From Paraburkholderia adhaesiva (lineage in GTDB: Bacteria > Pseudomonadota > Gammaproteobacteria > Burkholderiales > Burkholderiaceae), in assembly GCF_021390575.1 (NCBI RefSeq), contig NZ_JAJEJQ010000004.1, positions 428,648-492,647 of the forward strand: a DNA stretch of 64,000 nucleotides, given 5' to 3'. Position 1 is the first letter of the stretch; every line of letters starts with the position of its first letter. A program made the translations under genes and the position numbers. The notes below the pieces were generated by a model, which had not been told where the DNA came from, searched no databases, and saw only the letters and a list, made by a program, of their open reading frames with translations. Positions 8,834 to 17,151 of this stretch are shown here, one piece after another.

Positions 8834-10423
8834 TTAATCCCTCTGGTTGATCTGGCTCACCTTCTGTCCGAGCAGGGTAAAAAAAGTGTTTTCGACATTC
8901 ATCGGCAGGATGTGCGGAAAGCGTGGCAGACGGTTTTCTTCATCGGGCGCCACCGTATTCGTGCCGATCAGTGCAATGGTGCAGTCGTCAATATACTGCC
9001 GCACGTGCGTGAAATAACGGGTGCGCACCTCCTCGTCCGGCGAGAGCTCGTTGATCGCGTTTTCGAGCGTTTCGCGATCGACAATGCCCGAATCGCTTCC
9101 GGCCGCCCCAAAGTGGATTTCCTGCACCCAGTGCACGTACTGGCGCATGTTGGTGGCCTGCCCGTGCGAAAGGATGTAGCTGTTACGCTTTTCATCGGTG
9201 GGCGGGACCTCCATCGCACGGTCGACGAGCCGCACGATCTCGCCGATCCAGCGCTCGCCGGCGAGCACATAGTCGGCCGCCGACGGCACCCGCAGCGTCA
9301 TGGCAATGTCGCTCGTGAGTTGCACGCGCCGCGGCTGCCCGATCGTGAACTCGCTGCGATAGCGCTTTACGCTCTCGGCGCTCATGGTGCTGCTGCCGCG
9401 TCCCGCCATGTGCCGCACCTGCCAGGCGGTGAGCGCCTTGTTGTCGACCCACAGCAGCTTGCTCACGTTCAGCCTGCTGCGCAGGATCTTTTCTTCCTTC
9501 GTGGCCGGATCGATATACGGGCGCGCGTACTGGAAGCCGCGCGGCCAGATCGAGCAGGCGAGCCCCCAGAAGAGGATGGGCAGGTCGGGCGCGAGAATCA
9601 GCTCGCGCAGTTTGACGGGGTCCTTCTCCTGCAGCGACGTGTCGTGCAGATGGTCGATGGCAAAGTCGAGCAGCCATTTCGTGAGATACGACGACGTATT
9701 GGCGAAGGCAAAGCCGGTGGTGTCGCGCCCCAGATCGATCTTGTCTTCCATGAGATGGCGATTCAGCTCCAGCATCGCCATCTCGTTGGGGGCCTTGATC
9801 GAGACATGAAAGCCCGAATGAAAGAGCGGCACCTGGATGACCGCGCCCAGCCCGAGCATCGAGCGGATCTGCAGGATGGCCTTCTCGCCCGAGACCTTCT
9901 CGCTGGGCGCGCTTGCAAACGACAGGCGCCCCAGATTGATCCTGCCCTGCTCGGAACTGATGCCCTGGCGCCACTCACTGCCCTCGCGGCTGACCGACTT
10001 CTGCCACTGGTCGCCGCGTGGCGCGAGCGTGTTGGCGGCGCTGGCCATGCGGTACCACTCACGCCCGTCCTCGGTCTTCGTGATATCGATATTGGGCAGC
10101 GTATCCATGATGGCGCTGATGTGCTGACGGGTACTCGCATGTCCCACCAGAAAGACGTCTTCCGGATTCCAGTCGCGCTCAAGCGGCGGGAACGTTTCAT
10201 ATTCCTGAATGGTTGTCTTCGAGGGTTCGAGCGGCGCGACAACGACATTGACGTTTTCGGGCTCCTCGGCCTCCCCTCTCGCGTCGGGCTCACCGGAGCG
10301 GGACGGCTGTGCGTCCGGTGGCTCTTCAATGGGTGCGGCGCTCGCGGCGCCACCGTCCTCCCCGGTGGCCGGCACCACCTCGAATCCATCGGCGGGCTCA
10401 CCGGCCGGTACGGTGTGCCCTTC
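8834..10423 (-). pseudogene. 3' part of a phage structural-type gene cut by the Tn3-family element
   Basis: The frame codes for about 515 residues from 10378 and stays open to 10423, where the transposon inverted repeat begins. Its beginning lies across the transposon: a GTG at 15426 with a GAGGAG ribosome-binding site codes MSENQPVSEG. Removing the transposon and one CCTTC target copy joins the two in frame as ...PVSE-GHTVPAGEPADGFEV. The restored protein has an acidic, proline-rich disordered start and then an alpha/beta body with many aromatic residues (for example LACSIWPRGFQYARPYIDP). I do not recognise the family. Placement beside other myovirus-like genes suggests a virion or assembly protein. 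The gap to the next gene (8795) is 38 bases. Confidence 0.7.
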
Positions 10424-10461
10424 GGGGCGCCCTCAAGAAACGGATTTTTACGTACGTTAAG
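10419..10461. repeat. Left inverted repeat of the Tn3-family unit with its target duplication
   Basis: CCTTC (10419-10423) is the target duplication; the 38-bp repeat runs 10424-10461 and differs from the right repeat by one base (C for T at position 5). Confidence 0.92.
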
Positions 10462-10505
10462 CCGCGATCACGGCGGATTTCGCCGCAAGTCGGCTGGTTC
10501 GCTCG

Positions 10506-12203
10506 CTACTTCTTGTTGCGCCGCCCAAAAGCCTCACTAAACTGACGGGAGCGCTTGAGGTCGTCTCCACGCAGGTACATCGAGGTCGTTGAGATGGATG
10601 AGTGACGCAGGTTATCGCGTACGCTTGTCAGCTCCGCGCCGCGCGCCAGTGCATGACTGGCGTGGGAGTGGCGCATCCAGTGTGGGCTCGCGCGGCGCAT
10701 TTTTTCCGCCAGGAGCGGGTGATCGCCCTCAATCGCGTCAGCGGCCTCCACGAAGAACCGGCGCATGACGCGCCACAGGCGCGCGCCCGTAATCCCGGCA
10801 CTCTCATCCTCCCCAAGGCTGGCAAGAATTGGCGTAGCCGGGTTCCAGCGCTCCCGCGAGACCGGCAGACTTCGTTCAAGCAGGGACTGATCAAGCGCGT
10901 CGCTTGCCAGCGGCGGCAACGCCACCCGGCCGGGTTTTCCGCCTTTGCCAATGAGGTAAAGCCACGACTCTCCGTGTTCGTCAGGGCGGATATCGCGTAG
11001 CACGGCACCAACGAGTTCGCTTGCGCGCAGGCCTGTCGCATAGCCGAAGTCGAGCAGGAAGCGCAACCGCTGCGCAGCCGCATCGGACCAGCCGTACGAC
11101 CATTCGAGTCCGTCAGCAATGGCTCGCAGCAGCAGCCACTCGCCTTCGGTGAAGCCGCGTGTCGTGTCGAGCGCGGGGCGTAGCGCCGCACCGCGAACCT
11201 TCACGCCGGCAAAGGGGTTGGCCAGCACGTAGCGCTGCTCGATGAGCCAGCGAAATAGCGCAGAGAGAACCGTGAGTGCATAAGCTGTCGAGCGAGGCGA
11301 CAGGCCGCCTGTGAAGGGGCGCCATTCAACCGAGTCCCGTGGCCGCGGCGGACCCACCCAGCGCTCGCGCGGAGTGGGACGCCGCACGAATGCACGGTAT
11401 GCGATCGCATCGTCGGTCGTGAGCGACGACAGCGCGAGGCCACGCTCGACGATGGCCCAGAGGATCAACCGCTCAGCCTCCTTGCGATACGCACGCTGGG
11501 TGGCAACTGTCTCGTGCAGCGAGAGCCACGATTGCACCGCCTCGTAGTCGTTTGTCGCGTTGAGCGTGCACGCATCGCGCGGCGCCCGGTACGTGCCCTG
11601 CGAGCCGTCGACCTCATGCGGCAGACTCAACTGCTCCCACGGCACGATACCGGCTGGCAGCGTGAGCGTGATCAAAGCACGGGCGCGTTCGGTCAAGGCC
11701 GGATGCGCGGCAAAGAAAGCCTCGATAGCGTGCGCGCCAGTTGCCCCAAGCCCCTTGATCCCGGTCCACCACTGGCGCCGGCGCGGAATTCGCACTGTCA
11801 GATCTGCCAGCGTGCGAATGCCATGGGCATGCAGCGCACCCACTGTGCGCGCCGCGAACCACAGCGCGACATCGTCGGCTACTTGCGGTTGTGGAACGGG
11901 CAACGATCCAAGCGTCCGGATCGCGCGCTCGACCGTGTCCGCCCGGGCGTGCCGTTGCGCGGATGGATGTTCGAAGACGGCCGCCAGATCGGGCCGATGC
12001 CGCTCATGAGCGAAGGCGACCAGTTGCCTGCGGATGTCTCCGATCAGGCCACGCGAGGATTCGCCAGTTGCCCTGCGCTCGGGCAGATAGCGGGCTACGG
12101 CTGCGCGCGAGGACAGGCCCGCATACCAGCCGCGCAAGGCGGCCAGGGTGTCGGCGTCGGGGAAACCCTGCCCGACGGGAGCCTGGGTCTGACGCGTTTC
12201 CAT
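10506..12203 (-). CDS. Tyrosine recombinase (resolvase) of the Tn3-family transposon
   Basis: The 565-residue protein has a tyrosine recombinase catalytic domain in its last 230 residues: ATGLRASELV gives the first arginine, HWMRHSHASHAL the H-x-x-R box, LRHSSISTTSMYLRGD the final histidine and the nucleophilic tyrosine. The N-terminal half is an unusually long extension containing a helix-hairpin-helix-like stretch (IKGLGATGAHAIEAFF) before a SAM-like core-binding region. Some Tn3 subgroups resolve cointegrates with a tyrosine instead of a serine recombinase; this fits that class but is longer than the classic TnpI. It is divergent from the transposase, and the 187-base gap should carry both promoters and the resolution site. 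Confidence 0.9.
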   Translation of the reverse strand: METRQTQAPVGQGFPDADTLAALRGWYAGLSSRAAVARYLPERRATGESSRGLIGDIRRQLVAFAHERHRPDLAAVFEHPSAQRHARADTVERAIRTLGSLPVPQPQVADDVALWFAARTVGALHAHGIRTLADLTVRIPRRRQWWTGIKGLGATGAHAIEAFFAAHPALTERARALITLTLPAGIVPWEQLSLPHEVDGSQGTYRAPRDACTLNATNDYEAVQSWLSLHETVATQRAYRKEAERLILWAIVERGLALSSLTTDDAIAYRAFVRRPTPRERWVGPPRPRDSVEWRPFTGGLSPRSTAYALTVLSALFRWLIEQRYVLANPFAGVKVRGAALRPALDTTRGFTEGEWLLLRAIADGLEWSYGWSDAAAQRLRFLLDFGYATGLRASELVGAVLRDIRPDEHGESWLYLIGKGGKPGRVALPPLASDALDQSLLERSLPVSRERWNPATPILASLGEDESAGITGARLWRVMRRFFVEAADAIEGDHPLLAEKMRRASPHWMRHSHASHALARGAELTSVRDNLRHSSISTTSMYLRGDDLKRSRQFSEAFGRRNKK

Positions 12204-12237
12204 GGCTTTAGCTTTTCATCTATGAAGTGAGTGGCGC

Positions 12238-12253
12238 GATAATATCAATTATC
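12238..12253. promoter_or_regulatory. Candidate core recombination site of the Tn3-family unit
   Basis: GATAAT-ATCA-ATTATC is an inverted repeat with 6-bp perfect arms and a 4-bp spacer in the gap between the divergent recombinase and transposase genes. Tyrosine recombinases act on such short palindromic cores. Its place fits a resolution site; the function is inferred. Confidence 0.4.
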
Positions 12254-12390
12254 TGAACCACTCGGATCGGTGATCGTTTTTCTGAAAGCTGCTGTATAGT
12301 GAAATCCGTAACGCGTGCCTGGCGCATGGCCTTCCCGAGGCGTTTCGCCCGGAACGGCGCGATTCGATAGCGACGTGGAGACTAACGAAA

Positions 12391-15366
12391 ATGCCTCGAC
12401 GTGAATTGCTTACTGCGGCACAGCGCTTCGAACTGCTTGCCTTTCCTGATGACGAGAGCGCGCTGATTCGTCTCGCCACGCTGTCGAAGGAAGATTCCGC
12501 CTTCATCCGGCAACACCGCGGTGACCATAACCGGCTTGGTCTGGCCGTGCTCATGGTTTATCTGCGTTATCCCGGTCGGGTGCTGGGGCCTAACGAACAG
12601 CCACACGCGCGCATACTCGGCATCATTGCCGCACAACTGCGAGTCACGTCAGCGGTGTGGGACCTGTATGCCCGGCGAGACGAAACCCGGCGCGAACATC
12701 TGCAGGAGCTTCTTGCCCGCACGGGGCTTGTCCAGTTTACGCGCGGGCACTATCGTGAACTGGCCGCGCTCCTGTTGCCCGTCGCCATGCAGACGACTCA
12801 GGGCATTGTACTCGCGCGTGCTGCGGTGGAGGCGCTCCGGCGCCAACGCGTACTGCTGCCGCCTGTCGCCGCGCTCGAAAAGCTCTGTGCGGCCGTGGCA
12901 ACCCGGGCGCAACGCGACGTGTACAGGTTGCTCACCCGGGCGCTAACCGATGGACAACGCACGGCACTTGATGCGCTACTGCTGCCCTACAGCGAGCGCC
13001 CCGTGAGCCGGCTGGCCTGGCTGAGGCAATCCCCCGGAGATCCCAGCGCGAGGGCCGTGCTGGCCCATATCGAACGCCTGCGGGCAATCCGGGAGATCGG
13101 GTTGCCGCCGGACATTGGCCACAGTATCCATCAAAACCGGCTGCTGCAACTCGCCCGTGAGGGCGGGCAAACCGCCGTCTACCAGATCGAGGAGTACGAG
13201 ACCGATCGACGTCATGCCACGCTGATCGCGATCCTGCTCGACACATCGGCGAGCTTGACCGACGAGACTATCAACCTGCATGACCGGCTGATCGGTTCCT
13301 TCTTTACCAAGGCCAAACACAAGTACGAGAAACGTTTTGCGGCCGATGGCAAAGCGGTCAACGAGAAGGTACGTCTCTACGCGAAAGTCGGCGCGGCGCT
13401 GATCGCGGCAAAGGAAGCGAAGTCTGATCCGTTCGAGGCGATCGAAGCAGTCGTGCCATGGGAAGCATTTACCGCGAGCGTAAAGGAGGCGCAGGATCTG
13501 GCCCGTGATACCGAATTCGACTCGATGGCGCTGCTTGCCGAGCACTATATCCAGCTTCGGCGCTACGCGCCGACGTTTCTCGATACCTTTGAATTTCGCG
13601 GGGCGCCAGCGCGGCAAAACCTGCTGGATGCCATCGCCTTGCTGCGCGAGATGAATCGCACCGAAGTTCGCAAGGTTCCGGCCGACGCGCCCACAACATT
13701 CCTGGGACCAAGATGGAAGCGATTCGTCATCAAGGATGACGGTGTCGATCGCAAGTTTTATGAGCTGGCAGTCATGAGCGAGTTGAAGAATGCGCTGCGT
13801 TCGGGCGATATCTCGGTGCCAGGTAGCCGGCAGTTCAAGGATTTCGACGAGTATCTGATCTCGAGAACCGAATTCGACAGTCAGCGTCGTGATGATCGGC
13901 TCGGGCTCTCGGCCCCCACCTCGGCGAGGATCTGGCTTGACGAGCGCCTCGCCCGTCTTCGCGAAGCGCTCGACGAGACGAACCGGCTGGCCGTTGCCGG
14001 TGAACTACCCGACGTCGAGCTGAACGAAAGGGGGCTCAGGATCACGCCGCTCGACAACGCGACGCCGCCGGCAGGTAAAACGCTCAGGCAGCGCGCGTAC
14101 GACCTGCTGCCGCGCGTGAAGATTACGGATCTGCTGCTCGAGGTCGATCAGTGGACCGGCTTCACGCGACACTTCACGCATCTGAAAAATGACGCCGAAC
14201 CGGCAGATCGCACATTGTTGCTCACGGCAATTCTCGCCGACGCATTCAACTTGGGGCTCGAGAAAATGGCCGATGCCTGCCCCGGTACAAGTCTCGCGAA
14301 GCTCTCGTGGCTGGTGGCCTGGCACATTCGCGACGAGACCTATCAGAAAGGACTGGTTGATCTCGTCAACTATCAGCACAAGCTGCCTTTCGCCAGCTAC
14401 TGGGGCGAAGGCACAACCTCGTCATCGGACGGGCAGCGCTATCAGGCCGGAGGTCACGGGCGCGCGGCTGGCTACCGGAATGCGAAGTACGGCAGCGAGC
14501 CCGGCGTCCTGTTCTATACGCACATATCCGACCAGTACGCGCCGTTCTACACGAAGGTCATCAACTCGCCGGTGCGTGACGCCACGCACGTACTCGACGG
14601 GCTGCTTTACCATGAGTCGGATCTGCTGATCGAGGAGCACTATACCGACACCGCCGGGTTTACCGATCACGTGTTCGGATTGTTCCCGTTCGAAGGTTTC
14701 GTGTTTGCACCGCGCATCGCTGATCTTCCCGACAAAAACCTATATGTACCGGGGCAGGCGTCCGACTGGCCCGCCTTGAGCGCCTTGATCGGGGGCACGA
14801 TCAACCAGAAGGTGGTCGAGCGGGAATTTGACGACGTGCTTCGACTGGCGGCCTCGATCAAGCAGGGGACCGTGACGGCCTCCCTGATCCTGCGCAAACT
14901 TGGTGCGTATCCGCGGCAGAATAGCCTCGCAGTCGGTCTGCGAGAAATAGGCCGGATCGAGCGCACGCTGTTCACTTTGAAGTGGCTGCGGGATCCGGTA
15001 CTGCGGCGCCGCGTGTCGGCCGGGCTGAACAAGGGCGAGGCCCGCAATTCGCTGGCGCGGGCGGTCTTCTTTTACCGACTCGGCGAGATCCGCGACCGTT
15101 CATACGACAACCAGCGATACCGGGCCAGTGGGCTGAATCTCGTGGTGGCGGCCATCACGCTGTGGAACACCGTCTATCTGGAGCGCGCGATCGCAACTTT
15201 ACGCCAGCATGAAGAAATCGATGAAAGCCTGATGCCGCACGTCACGCCCCTTGGCTGGAACCACATCATTTTGACCGGGGACTACGTCTGGCATGCCAAC
15301 AAACGGGTTGCCAACGGGAGGTTCCGGCCGCTGCGGCCTGTCAAATCAGGAACCCCGAAGTCTTAA
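12391..15366 (+). CDS. tnpA: Tn3-family transposase (TnpA)
   Basis: This 991-residue protein has the full length of Tn3-family transposases. The N-terminus MPRRELLTAAQRFELLAF is a typical DNA-binding start, and the C-terminal catalytic part includes the LYHESDLLIEEHYTDTAGFTDHVFGL block with the conserved aspartates, followed by FAPRIADL, and later RASGLNLVVAAI-LWNTVYLERA, which holds the final glutamate. It catalyses replicative transposition by acting on the 38-bp ends. The stop codon at 15364-15366 lies inside the right inverted repeat. No frameshift was seen, so the element could still be active. Confidence 0.95.
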   Translation: MPRRELLTAAQRFELLAFPDDESALIRLATLSKEDSAFIRQHRGDHNRLGLAVLMVYLRYPGRVLGPNEQPHARILGIIAAQLRVTSAVWDLYARRDETRREHLQELLARTGLVQFTRGHYRELAALLLPVAMQTTQGIVLARAAVEALRRQRVLLPPVAALEKLCAAVATRAQRDVYRLLTRALTDGQRTALDALLLPYSERPVSRLAWLRQSPGDPSARAVLAHIERLRAIREIGLPPDIGHSIHQNRLLQLAREGGQTAVYQIEEYETDRRHATLIAILLDTSASLTDETINLHDRLIGSFFTKAKHKYEKRFAADGKAVNEKVRLYAKVGAALIAAKEAKSDPFEAIEAVVPWEAFTASVKEAQDLARDTEFDSMALLAEHYIQLRRYAPTFLDTFEFRGAPARQNLLDAIALLREMNRTEVRKVPADAPTTFLGPRWKRFVIKDDGVDRKFYELAVMSELKNALRSGDISVPGSRQFKDFDEYLISRTEFDSQRRDDRLGLSAPTSARIWLDERLARLREALDETNRLAVAGELPDVELNERGLRITPLDNATPPAGKTLRQRAYDLLPRVKITDLLLEVDQWTGFTRHFTHLKNDAEPADRTLLLTAILADAFNLGLEKMADACPGTSLAKLSWLVAWHIRDETYQKGLVDLVNYQHKLPFASYWGEGTTSSSDGQRYQAGGHGRAAGYRNAKYGSEPGVLFYTHISDQYAPFYTKVINSPVRDATHVLDGLLYHESDLLIEEHYTDTAGFTDHVFGLFPFEGFVFAPRIADLPDKNLYVPGQASDWPALSALIGGTINQKVVEREFDDVLRLAASIKQGTVTASLILRKLGAYPRQNSLAVGLREIGRIERTLFTLKWLRDPVLRRRVSAGLNKGEARNSLARAVFFYRLGEIRDRSYDNQRYRASGLNLVVAAITLWNTVYLERAIATLRQHEEIDESLMPHVTPLGWNHIILTGDYVWHANKRVANGRFRPLRPVKSGTPKS

Positions 15367-15402
15367 CGTACGTAAAAATCCGTTTCTTGAGGGCACCCCT
15401 TC
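15362..15402. repeat. Right inverted repeat of the Tn3-family unit with its target duplication
   Basis: The 38-bp repeat runs 15362-15399. CCTTC at 15398-15402 matches the left flank, so either the right repeat is 2 bases shorter or the target supplied the last two bases. Confidence 0.85.
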
Positions 15403-15426
15403 TGAAACCGGCTGGTTCTCGGACAC
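15403..15426 (-). pseudogene. 5' end of the phage gene split by the Tn3-family unit
   Basis: GTG at 15424-15426 follows GAGGAG with a 6-base gap and codes MSENQPVS before the target duplication. It joins in frame to the part at 8834-10423 once the transposon is removed. The upstream gene's TAG stop is 40 bases away and a TGA in that frame lies directly before this ribosome-binding site. Confidence 0.7.
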
Positions 15427-15466
15427 GGCAGGCTCCTCACATCAAGATCAATGACATCGGGGAGAA

Positions 15467-16096
15467 CTACTCGGAAGACACTGGCGGCTCCTGTTCCTCG
15501 ATCTCCATTCCGGCATCCGGTTCGCTCGCTGGTGCATCGAATCCGGGCATGAGGCCACGCTGTTTCGCAAGCGCCAGCTCGGCCGCGTGGGTGAATTCGA
15601 GCAGGTGATTGACTACCGGAATGAGCGTCTGGTCGTGACGTAGCTGCCACATCACGTACCGCTCGAAGATGAGCGCTGCGCGCAGGTTCTCGTTGGGGTC
15701 GTCCGTGCCGCCCGTCCTGTGCGCATGCAGTGCGTGCAATCCGGTGAGCTCATGCGTGAGCTGTTCCATGTCACACCGGAACTGGCGGAGCAGCGCGCTG
15801 TAATCCCGTTTGTCCTCCACCTGTTCGAGCAGCACCGGGTTGCTGATCACGGGCACGGCGCGCGTAATCCAGTGATCCATCAACGCGGTCATCTTCAGAT
15901 ACATGTCGTTGAGCTCGTCCCACTGGCTCCGTGCCGTATCGAGGGCGATACGGGCAGCCTGTGCCATGGGGGATGTGCGCAAGACCGTCTGACCGTTCGC
16001 CTGCTCCTGCGTACGTGCGCGCGCCCTGTCCTGCACCCGGGCCGGTGTGAGCCCCCGGGCATCGCGGTTGCGCCGCGAGCGGGATTTCTTCGTCAT
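15467..16096 (-). CDS. Phage-like hypothetical protein with basic N-terminus
   Basis: From the ATG at 16096, preceded by AGGGGAG with an 8-base spacer, the product has 209 residues. It begins MTKKSRSRRNRDARG, a very basic stretch, continues with helical regions, and ends with an acidic tail EPDAGMEIEEQEPPVSSE. The frame is open upstream to 16144 without a good ribosome-binding site. The stop is TAG; readthrough would add nine codons to a TGA located just before the next gene. It heads a minus-strand group with the gene split by Tn3 and the gene at 8391. The family is unknown to me; the basic-then-acidic design suggests nucleic-acid or scaffold contacts. Confidence 0.55.
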   Translation of the reverse strand: MTKKSRSRRNRDARGLTPARVQDRARARTQEQANGQTVLRTSPMAQAARIALDTARSQWDELNDMYLKMTALMDHWITRAVPVISNPVLLEQVEDKRDYSALLRQFRCDMEQLTHELTGLHALHAHRTGGTDDPNENLRAALIFERYVMWQLRHDQTLIPVVNHLLEFTHAAELALAKQRGLMPGFDAPASEPDAGMEIEEQEPPVSSE

Positions 16097-16254
16097 GTGC
16101 TGCCACTCCCCTGAATCTGGTTTTTGCCCTTCGCGATTCATCATTTGAGACCCGTGAGAGTCGCGACCCCGATCCCGTCAGGCGCCACACGCTGCGACGC
16201 AGCCGTTCACCACAGCATGGAAGCTGCAGATATTTTTTAACGTAAGGATTGCGT

Positions 16255-17151
16255 ATGATTGACATCATGCGAGACTATCTGGCGCAGGCGACGTCCCCCG
16301 AATTCACGCAGATGATCGGGGAGGCGCATGCCGTATTCGATGCGTTCGGGGTGGAAGACTATGCCGATATCTTCGTGCAGATCCTCATGATGGACGACGT
16401 GGTCGATCGCGGCCAGAGCGTGCAGGACGTGTACGACGCGACGCGCGACCTGCAGGTGGGGCTTTTACGCGCGCTGGGCGTGACGGTTTCAAACGAGGCG
16501 CGCGTCGATGAGCTCACCGGGCTGCTGCGCGGGCTCAAAGCCGTCGAAACGTTCGATGACCCGCATGCGATCCTGCGGCACTGCGAGCTCGAACTGCACC
16601 CCGAGGAGCTGTTCGCCGAGGTGCTGGGCCTGACCACGGGGATTCCGGCCGAAGCGCTCGTTATCGAACTCCATGCGGTCGACCAGGCCGTGATCCAGCG
16701 CATCATCGAAGTGGCGATGACCCGGATTGAGGAGCAGGCACCGGTGGACCGGCAGGAGAAGGTCCCCTATATCGAAGCTTGGAAGCGCTTCACTGAACTG
16801 GCCGATACCCCACCCGTGCTGCTTGCGCGCTTCTTCGCCGACGGGCTCGATGTGGGCTATCCGTTCATGCTTTACGTGAACATGATCGGGCCGGAGATCG
16901 AAACGCTGCCGCCCGGGACGATCGCCGCCGATCTGGTCGCGATGGCGCTCATTTCCCGCGACGGCAACGCCAACCCGCGCGGTGTGATCGCCGAACACAT
17001 CGACACCCTGCTGCGTGATCTCTCGCTCATCACGAAGGTGACGGTGGCGGCGAACGACCTACTGGTCAAGGCCGAGATCCGCGCCACTACGCCCATCAGG
17101 ACGGAATTGACCGGGACGCAATTGCAGGTGGAGCCTTCGCACGATGGATAA
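16255..17151 (+). CDS. Phage-like hypothetical protein directly upstream of the RNA polymerase-like gene
   Basis: The 298-residue product starts MIDIMRDYLAQATSPEF at 16255, chosen because AAGGA lies 6 bases upstream; an in-frame TTG at 16249 is the alternative. It is acidic and mainly helical, with a strand-rich middle and no catalytic motif that I can name. It overlaps the next gene (start 17144) by 8 bases, so both come from one message and are probably made in linked amounts. In large phages the genes beside polymerase subunits are often other polymerase subunits or virion proteins; neither can be shown here. Confidence 0.55.
   Translation: MIDIMRDYLAQATSPEFTQMIGEAHAVFDAFGVEDYADIFVQILMMDDVVDRGQSVQDVYDATRDLQVGLLRALGVTVSNEARVDELTGLLRGLKAVETFDDPHAILRHCELELHPEELFAEVLGLTTGIPAEALVIELHAVDQAVIQRIIEVAMTRIEEQAPVDRQEKVPYIEAWKRFTELADTPPVLLARFFADGLDVGYPFMLYVNMIGPEIETLPPGTIAADLVAMALISRDGNANPRGVIAEHIDTLLRDLSLITKVTVAANDLLVKAEIRATTPIRTELTGTQLQVEPSHDG

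Larger units (their letters stand above)
10424..15397. mobile_element. Tn3-family transposon with tyrosine recombinase
   Basis: The unit is bounded by 38-bp inverted repeats that start GGGGYGCCCTCAAG and end ACGTTAAG, the same last bases as classic Tn3 ends. It carries divergent genes for a tyrosine recombinase (10506-12203) and a 991-residue Tn3 transposase (12391-15366), and no other cargo. Flanking CCTTC at 10419-10423 and 15398-15402 is a 5-bp target duplication, as expected for this family; the second copy overlaps the last two bases of the right repeat if all 38 bases are counted. The insertion splits a phage-like gene near its start. Confidence 0.93.

Noticed and set aside
8522..10540. 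672-codon open frame on the plus strand
   Set aside because: It lies opposite the coherent phage-like gene at 8834 and runs into the Tn3 end; its composition is that of a GC-rich shadow frame.
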